Shown piece after piece: positions 33,413-46,300 of a stretch of 64,000 bases of DNA; the first letter of the stretch is position 1; every line of letters begins with the position of its first letter. The position numbers and the translations under genes are program-made. Under the pieces are notes generated by a model, which searched no databases, had not been told where the DNA came from, and saw nothing but the letters and a program-made list of their open reading frames with translations. This DNA comes from Eretmocerus hayati (Eukaryota; Arthropoda; Insecta; Hymenoptera; Aphelinidae), in the NCBI GenBank assembly GCA_029851415.1, contig CM056742.1:91254748-91318747 (forward strand), in the 5' to 3' direction.

Positions 33413-34930
33413 GAGAGGTGTCCCTGAAATCGGCTCGTCAAAACATTCGGTGGGATGATCTGAAAGGTTCCCGAAAGGTGTCCCTCTAATCAGCTCGACA
33501 AAACTTCCGGTGAAGGGTTTCTGAAAGGTGTCCCTGGGATCGGCTCGTCGAAACTTTCGGTGAAGGGTTTCTGAAAGGTTTCCGGACGGTTTCCCTGGAA
33601 TCGGCTCGTCAAAACTTTCGGTGAAGGGTTTCTGAAAGGTTTCCGAAAGCTGTTCCTGGAATCGGCCCGCCAAAACTTCCGCTGGAAGGTTTCTGAAAGT
33701 TTTCCGAAAGGTGTCACTGGAATCGGCCCGCCAAAACTCCCGCTTTGAGGTTTCTGAAAGGTTTCCGAAAGCTGTCCCTGGAATCAGCCCGCCAAAACTT
33801 CCGCTGGAAGGTTTCGGAGAGTTTTCCGAAAGGTGTCACTGGAATCGGCCCGTCAAAACTCCCGCTGAAAGGTCTCTGAAAGGTTTCCGGAAGGTGTCCC
33901 TGAAATCGGCTCGTCAAAACTTTCGGTGAAGGGTTTCTGAAAGGTTTCCGAATGGTGTCCCTGGAATCGGCCCGTCAAAACTTCCGCTGAGAGGTTTCTG
34001 AAACGTTCCCGAATGGTGTCCCTGGAATCGGCTCGTCAAAACTTTCGGTGGAATGATCTGAAAGGTTTCCGAAAGGTGTCCCTTGAATCGGCTCGTCAAA
34101 TCTTTCGGTGGAAGGATCTGGAAGGTTTCCGAAAGGTGTCACTGGAATCGGCCCGCCAAAACATCCGCTGAAAGGTTTCTGAAAGGTTCCCGAAAGGTGT
34201 ACCTGGGATCGGTCCGTCAAAACTTTCGGTAAAGGGTTTCTGAAAGGTTCCCGAAAGGTGTCCCTGGAATCGGCTGGTCAAAACTTTCGCTGAAAGGTTT
34301 CTGAAAGGTTCCCGGAAGGTGTCCCTGGAATTGACCCGCCAAAACTTTCGGTGAAGGGTTTCTTAAAGGTTTCCGAAAGGTGTCCCTGGAATCGGCTCGT
34401 CAAAACATTCGGTAGAATGATCTGAAAGGTTCCCGAAAGGTGTCTCTCTAATCAGCTCGTCAAAACTTTCGGTGAAGGGTTTCTGAAAGGTGTCCCTGGG
34501 ATCGGCTCGTCGAAACTTTCGGTGAAGGGTTTCTGAAAGGTTTCCGGAAGGTGTACCTGGAATCGGTTCGTCAAAACTTTCGGTGAAGGGTTTTTGAGAA
34601 GTTTCCGAAAGCTGTCCCTGGAATCGGCCCGCCAAAACTTCCGCTGGAAGGTTTCTGAAAGTTTTCCGAAAGGTGTCACTGGAATCGGCCCGCCAAAACT
34701 CCCGCTGAAAGGTTTCTGAAAGGTTTCCGAAAGGTGTCCCTGGAATCGGCTCATCAAAACTTTCGGTGGAATGATCTGAAAGGTTCCCGAAAGGTGTCCC
34801 TGGGATCGGCTCATCAAAACTTTCAATGAAGGTTTTCTGAAAGGTTTCCGGAAGGTGTCCCTGGAATCGGCTCGTCAAAACTCTCGGTGGAACGTTCCTG
34901 AAAGGTTCCGGAAAAGTGTCCCTGGAATCG

Positions 34931-36025
34931 ACTCGTCAAAACTTCCGGTGGAGGACTCTGGAAGGTTTCCGAAAGTGTCCCTGGAATCGGCCCGCCAAAA
35001 CTCTCGCTGAAAGGTTTCTGAAAGGTTTCCGAAAGGTGTCCCTGAAATCGGCTCGTCAAAACTTTCGGTAAAGGGTTTCTGGAAGGTTTCCGAATGGTGT
35101 CCCTGGAATCGGCCCGTCAAAACTTTCGGTGACGGGTTTCTGAAAGGTTTCCGGGAGGTGTCCCTGGAATCGGCTCGCGGAAAAATTTCGCTGAAAGGTT
35201 TCTGAGAGGTCGTCAAAAGGTGTCCCTGGAATCAGCTCGTCAAAACTTTCGGTGAAGGATTTCTGAGAGGTTCTCGGAAGGTGTCCCTGGAATCGGCTCG
35301 TCAGAACTTCCGCTGAAAGGTTTCTGAAAGGTTCCCGGAAGGTGTCCCTGGAATCGGCCCCCCAAAACTTTCGGTGAAGGGTTCCTGAAAGGTTTCCGAA
35401 AGGTGTCCCTTGAATCGGCTCGTCTGAACTTCCGGTGGAAGGATCTGGAAGGTTTCCGAGAGGTGTCACTGGAATCGGCCCGCCAAAACATCCGCTGAAA
35501 GGTTCCTGAAAGGTTCCCGAAAGGTGTACCTGGAATCGGTTCGTCAAAACTTTCGGTAAAGGGGTCCTGAAAGGTTTCCGAAAGCTGTCCCTGGAATCGG
35601 CCTGCCAAAACTTCCGCTGGAAGCTTTCTGAAAGTTTTCCGAAAGGTGTCACTGGAATCGGCCCGCCAAACCTCCCGCTTTGAGGTTTCTGAAAGGTTTC
35701 CGAAAGCTGTTCCTGGAATCGGCCCGCCAAAACTTCCGCTGGAAGGTTTCTGAAAGTTTTCCGAAAGGTGTCACTGGAATCGGCCCGCCAAAACTCCCGC
35801 TGAAAGTTTTTTGAAAGGTTCCCGAAAGGTGTCCCTGAAATCGTCTCGTCAAAACTTTCGGTGAAGGGTTTCTGAAAGGTTTCCGAATGGTGTCCCTGGA
35901 ATCGGCCCGTCAAAACTTCCGCTGAGAGGTTTCTGAAACGTTCCCGAATGGTGTCCCTGGAATCGGCTCGTCGAAACTTCCGGTGGAATGATCTGAAAGG
36001 TTCTCGAAAGGTGTCCCTGGGATCG
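34931..36025. repeat. 1095-bp tandem unit, copy 1
   Basis: This is an 18-monomer unit starting with ACTCGTCAAAACTTCC. It includes the monomer with a shortened CGAAAGTGTCCC joint, the CTCGCGGAAAAA monomer and the GGGGTCCTGAAAGG monomer. It adjoins copy 2 directly. Confidence 0.8.
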
Positions 36026-37120
36026 ACTCGTCAAAACTTCCGGTGGAGGACTCTGGAAGGTTTCCGAAAGTGTCCCTGGAATCGGCCCGCCAAAACTCTC
36101 GCTGAAAGGTTTCTGAAAGGTTTCCGAAAGGTGTCCCTGAAATCAGCTCGTCAAAACTTTCGGTAAAGGGTTTCTGAAAGGTTTCCGAATGGTGTCCCTG
36201 GAATCGGCCCGTCAAAACTTTCGGTGACGGGTTTCTGAAAGGTTTCCGGGAGGTGTCCCTGGAATCGGCTCGCGGAAAAATTTCGCTGAAAGGTTTCTGA
36301 GAGGTCGTCAAAAGGTGTCCCTGGAATCAGCTCGTCAAAACTTTCGGTGAAGGATTTCTGAGAGGTTCTCGGAAGGTGTCCCTGGAATCGGCTCGTCAGA
36401 ACTTCCGCTGAAAGGTTTCTGAAAGGTTCCCGGAAGGTGTCCCTGGAATCGGCCCCCCAAAACTTTCGGTGAAGGGTTCCTGAAAGGTTTCCGAAAGGTG
36501 TCCCTTGAATCGGCTCGTCTGAACTTCCGGTGGAAGGATCTGGAAGGTTTCCGAGAGGTGTCACTGGAATCGGCCCGCCAAAACATCCGCTGAAAGGTTC
36601 CTGAAAGGTTCCCGAAATGTGTACCTGGAATCGGTTCGTCAAAACTTTCGGTAAAGGGGTCCTGAAAGGTTTCCGGAAGCTGTCCCTGGAATCGGCCTGC
36701 CAAAACTTCCGCTGGAAGCTTTCTGAAAGTTTTCCGAAAGGTGTCACTGGAATCGGCCCGCCAAACCTCCCGCTTTGAGGTTTCTGAAAGGTTTCCGAAA
36801 GCTGTTCCTGGAATCGGCCCGCCAAAACTTCCGCTGGAAGGTTTCTGAAAGTTTTCCGAAAGGTGTCACTGGAATCGGCACGCCAAAACTCCCGCTGAAA
36901 GGTTTTTGAAAGGTTCCCGAAAGGTGTCCCTGAAATCGGCTCGTCAAAACTTTCGGTGAAGGGTTTCTGAAAGGTTTCCGAATGGTGTCCCTGGAATCGG
37001 CCCGTCAAAACTTCCGCTGAGAGGTTTCTGAAACGTTCCCGAATGGTGTCCCTGGAATCGGCTCGTCGAAACTTCCGGTGGAATGATCTGAAAGGTTCTC
37101 GAAAGGTGTCCCTGGGATCG
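36026..37120. repeat. 1095-bp tandem unit, copy 2
   Basis: This repeats 34931-36025 with an offset of 1095 and a handful of substitutions, for example GAAATGTGTAC near 36615 against GAAAGGTGTAC. The match stops at 37120. Confidence 0.8.
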
Positions 37121-39269
37121 GCTCATCAAAACTTTCGGTGAAGGGTTTCTGGAAGGTTTCCGAAAGCTGTCCCTGGAATCGGCCCGCCAAAACTTTCGGT
37201 GGAGGGTTTCTGAAGGGTTTCCGAAAGGTGTCTCTGGAATTGGCCCGCCAAAACTCTCGCTCAAAGGTTTCTGAAAGGTTTCCGAAAGGTGTCCCTGAAA
37301 TCGGCTCGTCAAAACTTTCGGTGAAGGATTTCTGAAAGGTTTCCGAATGGTGTCCCTGGAATCGGCCCGTCAAAACTTTCGCTGAGAGGTTTCTGAAACG
37401 TTCCCGAATGATGTCCCTGGAATCGGCTCGTCAAAACTTTCGGTGAAGGGTTTCTGAAAGGTTTCCGAATGGTGTCCCTGGAATCGGCCCGTCAAAACTT
37501 TCGGTGACGGGTTTCTGAAAGGTTTCCGGGAGGTGTCCCTGGAATCGGCTCGCGGAAAAATTTCCATGAAAGGTTTCTGAGAGGTCCTCGAAAGGTGTCC
37601 CTGGAATCGGCCCCCCAAAACTTTCGGTGAAGGGTTCCTGAAAGGTTTCCGAAAGGTGTCCCTTGAATCGGCTCGTCAAAACTTTCGGTGGAAGGATCTG
37701 GAAGGTTTCCGAGAGGTGTCACTGGAATCGGCCCGCCAAAACATCCGCTGAAAGGTTTCTGAAAGGTTCCCGGAAGGTGTACCTGGAATCGGTTCGTCAA
37801 AACTTTCGGTAAAGAGTTCCTGAGAGGTTCCCGAAAGGTGTCCCTGGAATCGGCTGGTCAAAACTCTCGCTGAAAGGTTTCTGAAAGGTTCCCGGAAGGT
37901 GTCCCTGGAATTGACCCGCCAAAACTTTCGGCGAAGGGTTTCTTAATGGTTTCCGAAAGGTGTCCCTGGAATCGGCTCGTCAAAACATTCGGTGGAATGA
38001 TCTGAAAGGTTCCCGAAAGGTGTCCCTCTAATCAGCTCGTCAAAACTTTCGGTGAAGGGTTTCTGAAAGATGTCCCTGGGATCGGCTCGTCGAAACTTTC
38101 GGTGAAGGGTTTCTGAAAGGTTTCCGGAAGGTGTACCTGGGATCGGTTCGTCAAAACTTTCGGTGAAGGGTTTCTGAAAGGTTTCCGGACGGTGTCCCTG
38201 GGATCGGCTCGTCAAAACTTTCGGTGAAGGGTTTCTGGAAGGTTTCCGAAAGCTGTCCCTGGATTCGGCCCGCGAAAACTTCCGCTGGAAGGTTTCTGAA
38301 AGTTTTCCGAAAGGTGTCACTGGAATCGGCCCGCCAAAACTCCCGCTTTGAGGTTTCTGAAAGGTTTCCGAAAGCTGTCCCTGGAATCGGCCCGCCAAAA
38401 CTTCCGCTGGAAGGTTTCTGAAAGTTTTCCGAAAGGTGTCACTGGAATCGGCCCGAGAAAACTCCCGCTGAAAGGTTTCTGAAAGGTTTCCGAAAGGTGT
38501 CCCTGAAATCGGCTCGTCAAAACTTTCTGTGAAGGGTTTCTGAAAGGTTTCCGAATGGTGTCCCTGGAATCGGCCCGTCAAAACTTTCGCTGAGAGTTTT
38601 CTGAAAGGTTCCCGGAAGGTGTACCTGGAATCGGTTCGTCAAAACTTTCGGTAAAGGGTTTCTGAAAGGTTCCCGGAAGGTGTACCTGGAATCGGTTCGT
38701 CAAAACTTTCGGTAAAGGGTTCCTGAAAGGTTCCCGAAAGGTGTCCCTGGAATCGGCTGGTCAAAACTTTCGCTGAAAGGTTTCTGAAAGGTTCCCGGAA
38801 GGTGTCCCTGGAATTGACCCGCCAAAACTTTCGGCGAAGGGTTTCTTAATGGTTTCCGAAAGGTGTCCCTGGAATCGGCTCGTCAAAACATTCGGTGGAA
38901 TGATCTGAAAGGTTCCCGAAAGGTGTCCCTCTAATCAGCTCGTCAAAACTTTCGGTGAAGGGTTTCTGAGAGGTATCCCTGGGATCGGCTCGTCGAAACT
39001 TTCGGTGAAGGGTTCTGAAAGGTTTCCGGAAGGTGTACCTGGGATCGGTTCGTCAAAACTTTCGGTGAAGGGTTTCTGAAAGGTTTCCGGACGGTGTCCC
39101 TGGGATCGGCTCGTCAAAACTTTCGGTGAAGGGTTTCTGGAAGGTTTCCGAAAGCTGTCCCTGGATTCGGCCCGCGAAAACTTCCGCTGGAAGGTTTCTG
39201 AAAGGTTTCCGGAAGCTGTCCCTGGAATCGGCCCGCCAAAACTTCCGCTGGAAGGTTTCTGAAAGTTTT

Positions 39270-42200
39270 CCGAAAGGTGTCACTGGAATCGGCCCGAGAA
39301 AACTCCCGCTGAAAGGTTTCTGAAAGGTTTCCGAAAGGTGTCCCTGAAATCGGCTCGTCAAAACTTTCGGTGAAGGGTTTCTGAAAGGTTTCCGAATGGT
39401 GTCCCTGGAATCGGCCCGTCTAAACTTTCGCTGAGAGGTTTCTGAAACGTTCCCGAATGTTGTCCCTGGAATCGGCTCGTCAAAACTTTCGGTGGAATGA
39501 TCTGAAAGGTTTCCGAAAGGTGTCCCTGGAATTGACCCGCCAAAACTTTCGGTGAAGGGTTTCTAAAAGGTTTCCGAGAGGTGTCACTCGAATCGGCCCG
39601 TCAAAACATCCGGTGAAAGGTTTCTGAAAGGTTCCCGAAAGGTGTACCTGGAATCGGTTCGTCAAAACTTTCGGTAAAGGGTTCCTGAAAGGTTCCCGAA
39701 AGGTGTCCCTGGAATCGGCTGGTCAAAACTTTCGCTGAAAGGTTTCTGAAAGGTTCCCGGAAGTCGTCCCTGGAATTGACCCGCCAAAACTTTCGGCGAA
39801 GGGTTTCTAAATGGTTTCCGAAAGGTGTCCCTGAAATCGGCTCGTCAAAACATTCGGTGGAATGATCTGAAAGGTTCCCGAAAGGTGTCCCTCTAATCAG
39901 CTCGACAAAACTTCCGGTGGAGGGTTTCTGAAAGGTGTCCCTGGGATCGGCTCGTCGAAACTTTCGGTGAAGGGTTTCTGAAAGGTTTCCGGAAGGTGTC
40001 CCTGGAATCGGCTCGTCAGAACTTCCGCTGAAAGGTTTCTGAAAGGTTTCCGAAAGCTGTCCCTGGAATCGGCCCGCCAAAACTTTCGGTGGAGGGTTTC
40101 TGAAGGGTTTCCGAAAGGTGTCTCTGGAATTGGCCCGCCAAAACTCTCGCTCAAAGGTTTCTGAAAGGTTTCCGAAAGGTGTCCCTGAAATCGGCTCGTC
40201 AAAACTTTCGGTGAAGGATTTCTGAAAGGTTTCCGAATGGTGTCCCTGGAATCGGCCCGTCAAAACTTTCGCTGAGAGGTTTCTGAAACGTTCCCGAATG
40301 ATGTCCCTGGAATCGGCTCGTCAAAACTTTCGGTGAAGGGTTTCTGAAAGGTTTCCGAATGGTGTCCCTGGAATCGGCCCGTCAAACCTCCCGCTTTGAG
40401 GTTTCTGAAAGGTTTCCGAAAGCTGTTCCTGGAATCGGCCCGCCAAAACTTCCGCTGGAAGGTTTCTGAAAGTTTTCCGAAAGGTGTCACTGGAATCGGC
40501 ACGCCAAAACTCCCGCTGAAAGGTTTTTGAAAGGTTCCCGAAAGGTGTCCCTGAAATCGGCTCGTCAAAACTTTCGGTGAAGGGTTTCTGAAAGGTTTCC
40601 GAATGGTGTCCCTGGAATCGGCCCGTCAAAACTTCCGCTGAGAGGTTTCTGAAACGTTCCCGAATGGTGTCCCTGGAATCGGCTCGTCGAAACTTCCGGT
40701 GGAATGATCTGAAAGGTTCTCGAAAGGTGTCCCTGGGATCGGCTCATCAAAACTTTCGGTGAAGGGTTTCTGGAAGGTTTCCGAAAGCTGTCCCTGGAAT
40801 CGGCCCGCCAAAACTTTCGGTGGAGGGTTTCTGAAGGGTTTCCGAAAGGTGTCTCTGGAATTGGCCCGCCAAAACTCTCGCTCAAAGGTTTCTGAAAGGT
40901 TTCCGAAAGGTGTCCCTGAAATCGGCTCGTCAAAACATTCGGTGAAGGATTTCTGAAAGGTTTCCGAATGGTGTCCCTGGAATCGGCCCGTCAAAACTTT
41001 CGCTGAGAGGTTTCTGAAACGTTCCCGAATGATGTCCCTGGAATCGGCTCGTCAAAACTTTCGGTGAAGGGTTTCTGAAAGGTTTCCGAATGGTGTCCCT
41101 GGAATCGGCCCGTCAAAACTTTCGGTGACGGGTTTCTGAAAGGTTTCCGGGAGGTGTCCCTGGAATCGGCTCGCGGAAAAATTTCCATGAAAGGTTTCTG
41201 AGAGGTCCTCGAAAGGTGTCCCTGGAATCGGCCCCCCAAAACTTTCGGTGAAGGGTTCCTGAAAGGTTTCCGAAAGGTGTCCCTTGAATCGGCTCGTCAA
41301 AACTTTCGGTGGAAGGATCTGGAAGGTTTCCGAGAGGTGTCACTGGAATCGGCCCGCCAAAACATCCGCTGAAAGGTTTCTGAAAGGTTCCCGGAAGGTG
41401 TACCTGGAATCGGTTCGTCAAAACTTTCGGTAAAGAGTTCCTGAGAGGTTCCCGAAAGGTGTCCCTGGAATCGGCTGGTCAAAACTTTCGCTGAAAGGTT
41501 TCTGAAAGGTTCCCGGAAGGTGTCCCTGGAATTGACCCGCCAAAACTTTCGGCGAAGGGTTTCTTAATGGTTTCCGAAAGGTGTCCCTGGAATCGGCTCG
41601 TCAAAACATTCGGTGGAATGATCTGAAAGGTTCCCGAAAGGTGTCCCTCTAATCAGCTCGTCAAAACTTTCGGTGAAGGGTTTCTGAAAGATGTCCCTGG
41701 GATCGGCTCGTCGAAACTTTCGGTGAAGGGTTTCTGAAAGGTTTCCGGAAGGTGTACCTGGGATCGGTTCGTCAAAACTTTCGGTGAAGGGTTTCTGAAA
41801 GGTTTCCGGACGGTGTCCCTGGAATCGGCTGGTCAAAACTTTCGCTGAAAGGTTTCTGAAAGGTTCCCGGAAGGTGTCCCTGGAATTGACCCGCCAAAAC
41901 TTTCGGTGAAGGGTTTCTTAAAGGTTTCCGAAAGGTGTCCCTGGAATCGGCTCGTCAAAACATTCGGTAGAATGATCTGAAAGTTTCCCGAAAGGTGTCC
42001 CTCTAATCAGCTCGTCAAAACTTTCGGTGAAGGGTTTCTGAAAGGTTTCCCTGGGATCGGCTCGTCGAAACTTTCGGTGAAGGGTTTCTGAAAGGTTTCC
42101 GGAAGGTGTACCTGGAATCGGTTCGTCAAAACTTTCGGTGAAGGGTTTCTGAGAAGTTTCCGAAAGCTGTCCCTGGAATCGGCCCGCCAAAACTTCCGCT

Positions 42201-43365
42201 GGAAGGTTTCTGAAAGTTTTCCGAAAGGTGTCACTGGAATCGGCCCGCCAAAACTCCCGCTGAAAGGTTTCTGAAAGGTTTCCGAAAGGTGTCCCTGGAA
42301 TCGGCTTATCAAAACTTTCGGTGGAATGATCTGAAAGGTTCCCGAAAGGTGTCCCTGGGATCGGCTCATCAAAACTTTCAATGAAGGTTTTCTGAAAGGT
42401 TTCCGAAAGGTGTCCCTGGAATCGGCTCGTCAAAACTCTCGGTGGAACGTTCCTGAAAGGTTCCGGAAAAGTGTCCCTGGAATCGACTCGTCAAAACTTC
42501 CGGTGGAGGACTCTGGAAGGTTTCCGAAAGGTGTCCCTGGAATCGGCCCGCCAAAACTCTCGCTGAAAGGTTTCTGAAAGGTTTTCGAAAGGTGTCCCTG
42601 GAATCGGCTCGTCAAAACTTTCGGTGAAGGGTTTCTGAAAGGTGTCCCCGGGATCGGCTCGTCGAAACTTTCGGTGAAGGGTTTCTGAAAGGTTTCCGGA
42701 AGGTGTACCTGGGATCAGTTCGTCAAAACTTTCGGTGAAGGGTTTCTGAAAGGTTCCCGGACGGTGTCCCTGGGATCGGCTCGTCAAAACTTTCGGTGAA
42801 GGGTTTCTGGAAGGTTTCCGAAAGCTGTCCCTGGAATCGGCCCGCGAAAACTTCCGCTGGAAGGTTTCTGAAAGTTTTCCGAAAGGTGTCACTGGAATCG
42901 GCCCGCCAAAACTCCCGCTTTGAGGTTTCTGAAAGGTTTCCGAAAGCTGTCCCTGGAATCGGCCCGCCAAAACTTCCGCTGGAAGGTTTCTGAAAGTTTT
43001 CCGAAAGGTGTCACTGGAATCGGCCCGCCAAAACTCCCGCTGAAAGGTTTCTAAAAGGTTTCCGAAAGGTGTCCCTGGAATCGGCTCGTCAAAACTCTTG
43101 GTGGAACGTTCCTGGAAGGTTCCGGAAAAGTGTCCCTGGAATCGGCTCGTCAAACCTTTCGGTGGAGGGTTTCTGGAAGGTTTCCGAAAGGTGTCCCTGG
43201 AATCGGCCCGCCAAAACTCTCACTGAAAGGTTTCTGAAAGGTTTCCGAAAGGTGTCCCTGAAATCGGCTCGTCAAAACTTTCGGTAAAGGGTTTCTGAAA
43301 GGTTTCCGAATGGTGTCCCTGGAATCGGCCCGTCAAAACTTTCGGTGACGGGTTTCTGAAAGGTT
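39270..43365. repeat. 4.1-kb higher-order unit, copy C1
   Basis: This matches the next 4.1 kb with an offset of 4097, then 4096. The exception is about 40050-40385, where the two copies carry different monomer series of almost equal length. Confidence 0.8.
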
Positions 43366-46300
43366 TCCGAAAGGTGTCACTGGAATCGGCCCGAGAAAAC
43401 TCCCGCTGAAAGGTTTCTGAAAGGTTTCCGAAAGGTGTCCCTGAAATCGGCTCGTCAAAACTTTCGGTGAAGGGTTTCTGAAAGGTTTCCGAATGGTGTC
43501 CCTGGAATCGGCCCGTCTAAACTTTCGCTGAGAGGTTTCTGAAACGTTCCCGAATGTTGTCCCTGGAATCGGCTCGTCAAAACTTTCGGTGGAATGATCT
43601 GAAAGGTTTCCGAAAGGTGTCCCTGGAATTGACCCGCCAAAACTTTCGGTGAAGGGTTTCTAAAAGGTTTCCGAGAGGTGTCACTCGAATCGGCCCGTCA
43701 AAACATCCGGTGAAAGGTTTCTGAAAGGTTCCCGAAAGGTGTACCTGGAATCGGTTCGTCAAAACTTTCGGTAAAGGGTTCCTGAAAGGTTCCCGAAAGG
43801 TGTCCCTGGAATCGGCTGGTCAAAACTTTCGCTGAAAGGTTTCTGAAAGGTTCCCGGAAGTCGTCCCTGGAATTGACCCGCCAAAACTTTCGGCGAAGGG
43901 TTTCTAAATGGTTTCCGAAAGGTGTCCCTGAAATCGGCTCGTCAAAACATTCGGTGGAATGATCTGAAAGGTTCCCGAAAGGTGTCCCTCTAATCAGCTC
44001 GACAAAACTTCCGGTGGAGGGTTTCTGAAAGGTGTCCCTGGGATCGGCTCGTCGAAACTTTCGGTGAAGGGTTTCTGAAAGGTTTCCGGAAGGTGTCCCT
44101 GGAATCGGCTCGTCAGAACTTCCGCTGAAAGGTTTCTGAAAGGTTCCCGGAAGGTGTCCCTGGAATCGGCCCCCCAAAACTTTCGGTGAAGGGTTCCTGA
44201 AAGGTTTCCGAAAGGTGTCCCTTGAATCGGCTCGTCTGAACTTCCGGTGGAAGGATCTGGAAGGTTTCCGAGAGGTGTCACTGGAATCGGCCCGCCAAAA
44301 CATCCGCTGAAAGGTTCCTGAAAGGTTCCCGAAAGGTGTACCTGGAATCGGTTCGTCAAAACTTTCGGTAAAGGGGTCCTGAAAGGTTTCCGGAAGCTGT
44401 CCCTGGAATCGGCCTGCCAAAACTTCCGCTGGAAGCTTTCTGAAAGTTTTCCGAAAGGTGTCACTGGAATCGGCCCGCCAAACCTCCCGCTTTGAGGTTT
44501 CTGAAAGGTTTCCGAAAGCTGTTCCTGGAATCGGCCCGCCAAAACTTCCGCTGGAAGGTTTCTGAAAGTTTTCCGAAAGGTGTCACTGGAATCGGCACGC
44601 CAAAACTCCCGCTGAAAGGTTTTTGAAAGGTTCCCGAAAGGTGTCCCTGAAATCGGCTCGTCAAAACTTTCGGTGAAGGGTTTCTGAAAGGTTTCCGAAT
44701 GGTGTCCCTGGAATCGGCCCGTCAAAACTTCCGCTGAGAGGTTTCTGAAACGTTCCCGAATGGTGTCCCTGGAATCGGCTCGTCGAAACTTCCGGTGGAA
44801 TGATCTGAAAGGTTCTCGAAAGGTGTCCCTGGGATCGGCTCATCAAAACTTTCGGTGAAGGGTTTCTGGAAGGTTTCCGAAAGCTGTCCCTGGAATCGGC
44901 CCGCCAAAACTTTCGGTGGAGGGTTTCTGAAGGGTTTCCGAAAGGTGTCTCTGGAATTGGCCCGCCAAAACTCTCGCTCAAAGGTTTCTGAAAGGTTTCC
45001 GAAAGGTGTCCCTGAAATCGGCTCGTCAAAACTTTCGGTGAAGGATTTCTGAAAGGTTTCCGAATGGTGTCCCTGGAATCGGCCCGTCAAAACTTTCGCT
45101 GAGAGGTTTCTGAAACGTTCCCGAATGATGTCCCTGGAATCGGCTCGTCAAAACTTTCGGTGAAGGGTTTCTGAAAGGTTTCCGAATGGTGTCCCTGGAA
45201 TCGGCCCGTCAAAACTTTCGGTGACGGGTTTCTGAAAGGTTTCCGGGAGGTGTCCCTGGAATCGGCTCGCGGAAAAATTTCCATGAAAGGTTTCTGAGAG
45301 GTCCTCGAAAGGTGTCCCTGGAATCGGCCCCCCAAAACTTTCGGTGAAGGGTTCCTGAAAGGTTTCCGAAAGGTGTCCCTTGAATCGGCTCGTCAAAACT
45401 TTCGGTGGAAGGATCTGGAAGGTTTCCGAGAGGTGTCACTGGAATCGGCCCGCCAAAACATCCGCTGAAAGGTTTCTGAAAGGTTCCCGGAAGGTGTACC
45501 TGGAATCGGTTCGTCAAAACTTTCGGTAAAGAGTTCCTGAGAGGTTCCCGAAAGGTGTCCCTGGAATCGGCTGGTCAAAACTTTCGCTGAAAGGTTTCTG
45601 AAAGGTTCCCGGAAGGTGTCCCTGGAATTGACCCGCCAAAACTTTCGGCGAAGGGTTTCTTAATGGTTTCCGAAAGGTGTCCCTGGAATCGGCTCGTCAA
45701 AACATTCGGTGGAATGATCTGAAAGGTTCCCGAAAGGTGTCCCTCTAATCAGCTCGTCAAAACTTTCGGTGAAGGGTTTCTGAAAGATGTCCCTGGGATC
45801 GGCTCGTCGAAACTTTCGGTGAAGGGTTTCTGAAAGGTTTCCGGAAGGTGTACCTGGGATCGGTTCGTCAAAACTTTCGGTGAAGGGTTTCTGAAAGGTT
45901 TCCGGACGGTGTCCCTGGAATCGGCTGGTCAAAACTTTCGCTGAAAGGTTTCTGAAAGGTTCCCGGAAGGTGTCCCTGGAATTGACCCGCCAAAACTTTC
46001 GGTGAAGGGTTTCTTAAAGGTTTCCGAAAGGTGTCCCTGGAATCGGCTCGTCAAAACATTCGGTAGAATGATCTGAAAGTTTCCCGAAAGGTGTCCCTCT
46101 AATCAGCTCGTCAAAACTTTCGGTGAAGGGTTTCTGAAAGGTTTCCCTGGGATCGGCTCGTCGAAACTTTCGGTGAAGGGTTTCTGAAAGGTTTCCGGAA
46201 GGTGTACCTGGAATCGGTTCGTCAAAACTTTCGGTGAAGGGTTTCTGAGAAGTTTCCGAAAGCTGTCCCTGGAATCGGCCCGCCAAAACTTCCGCTGGAA

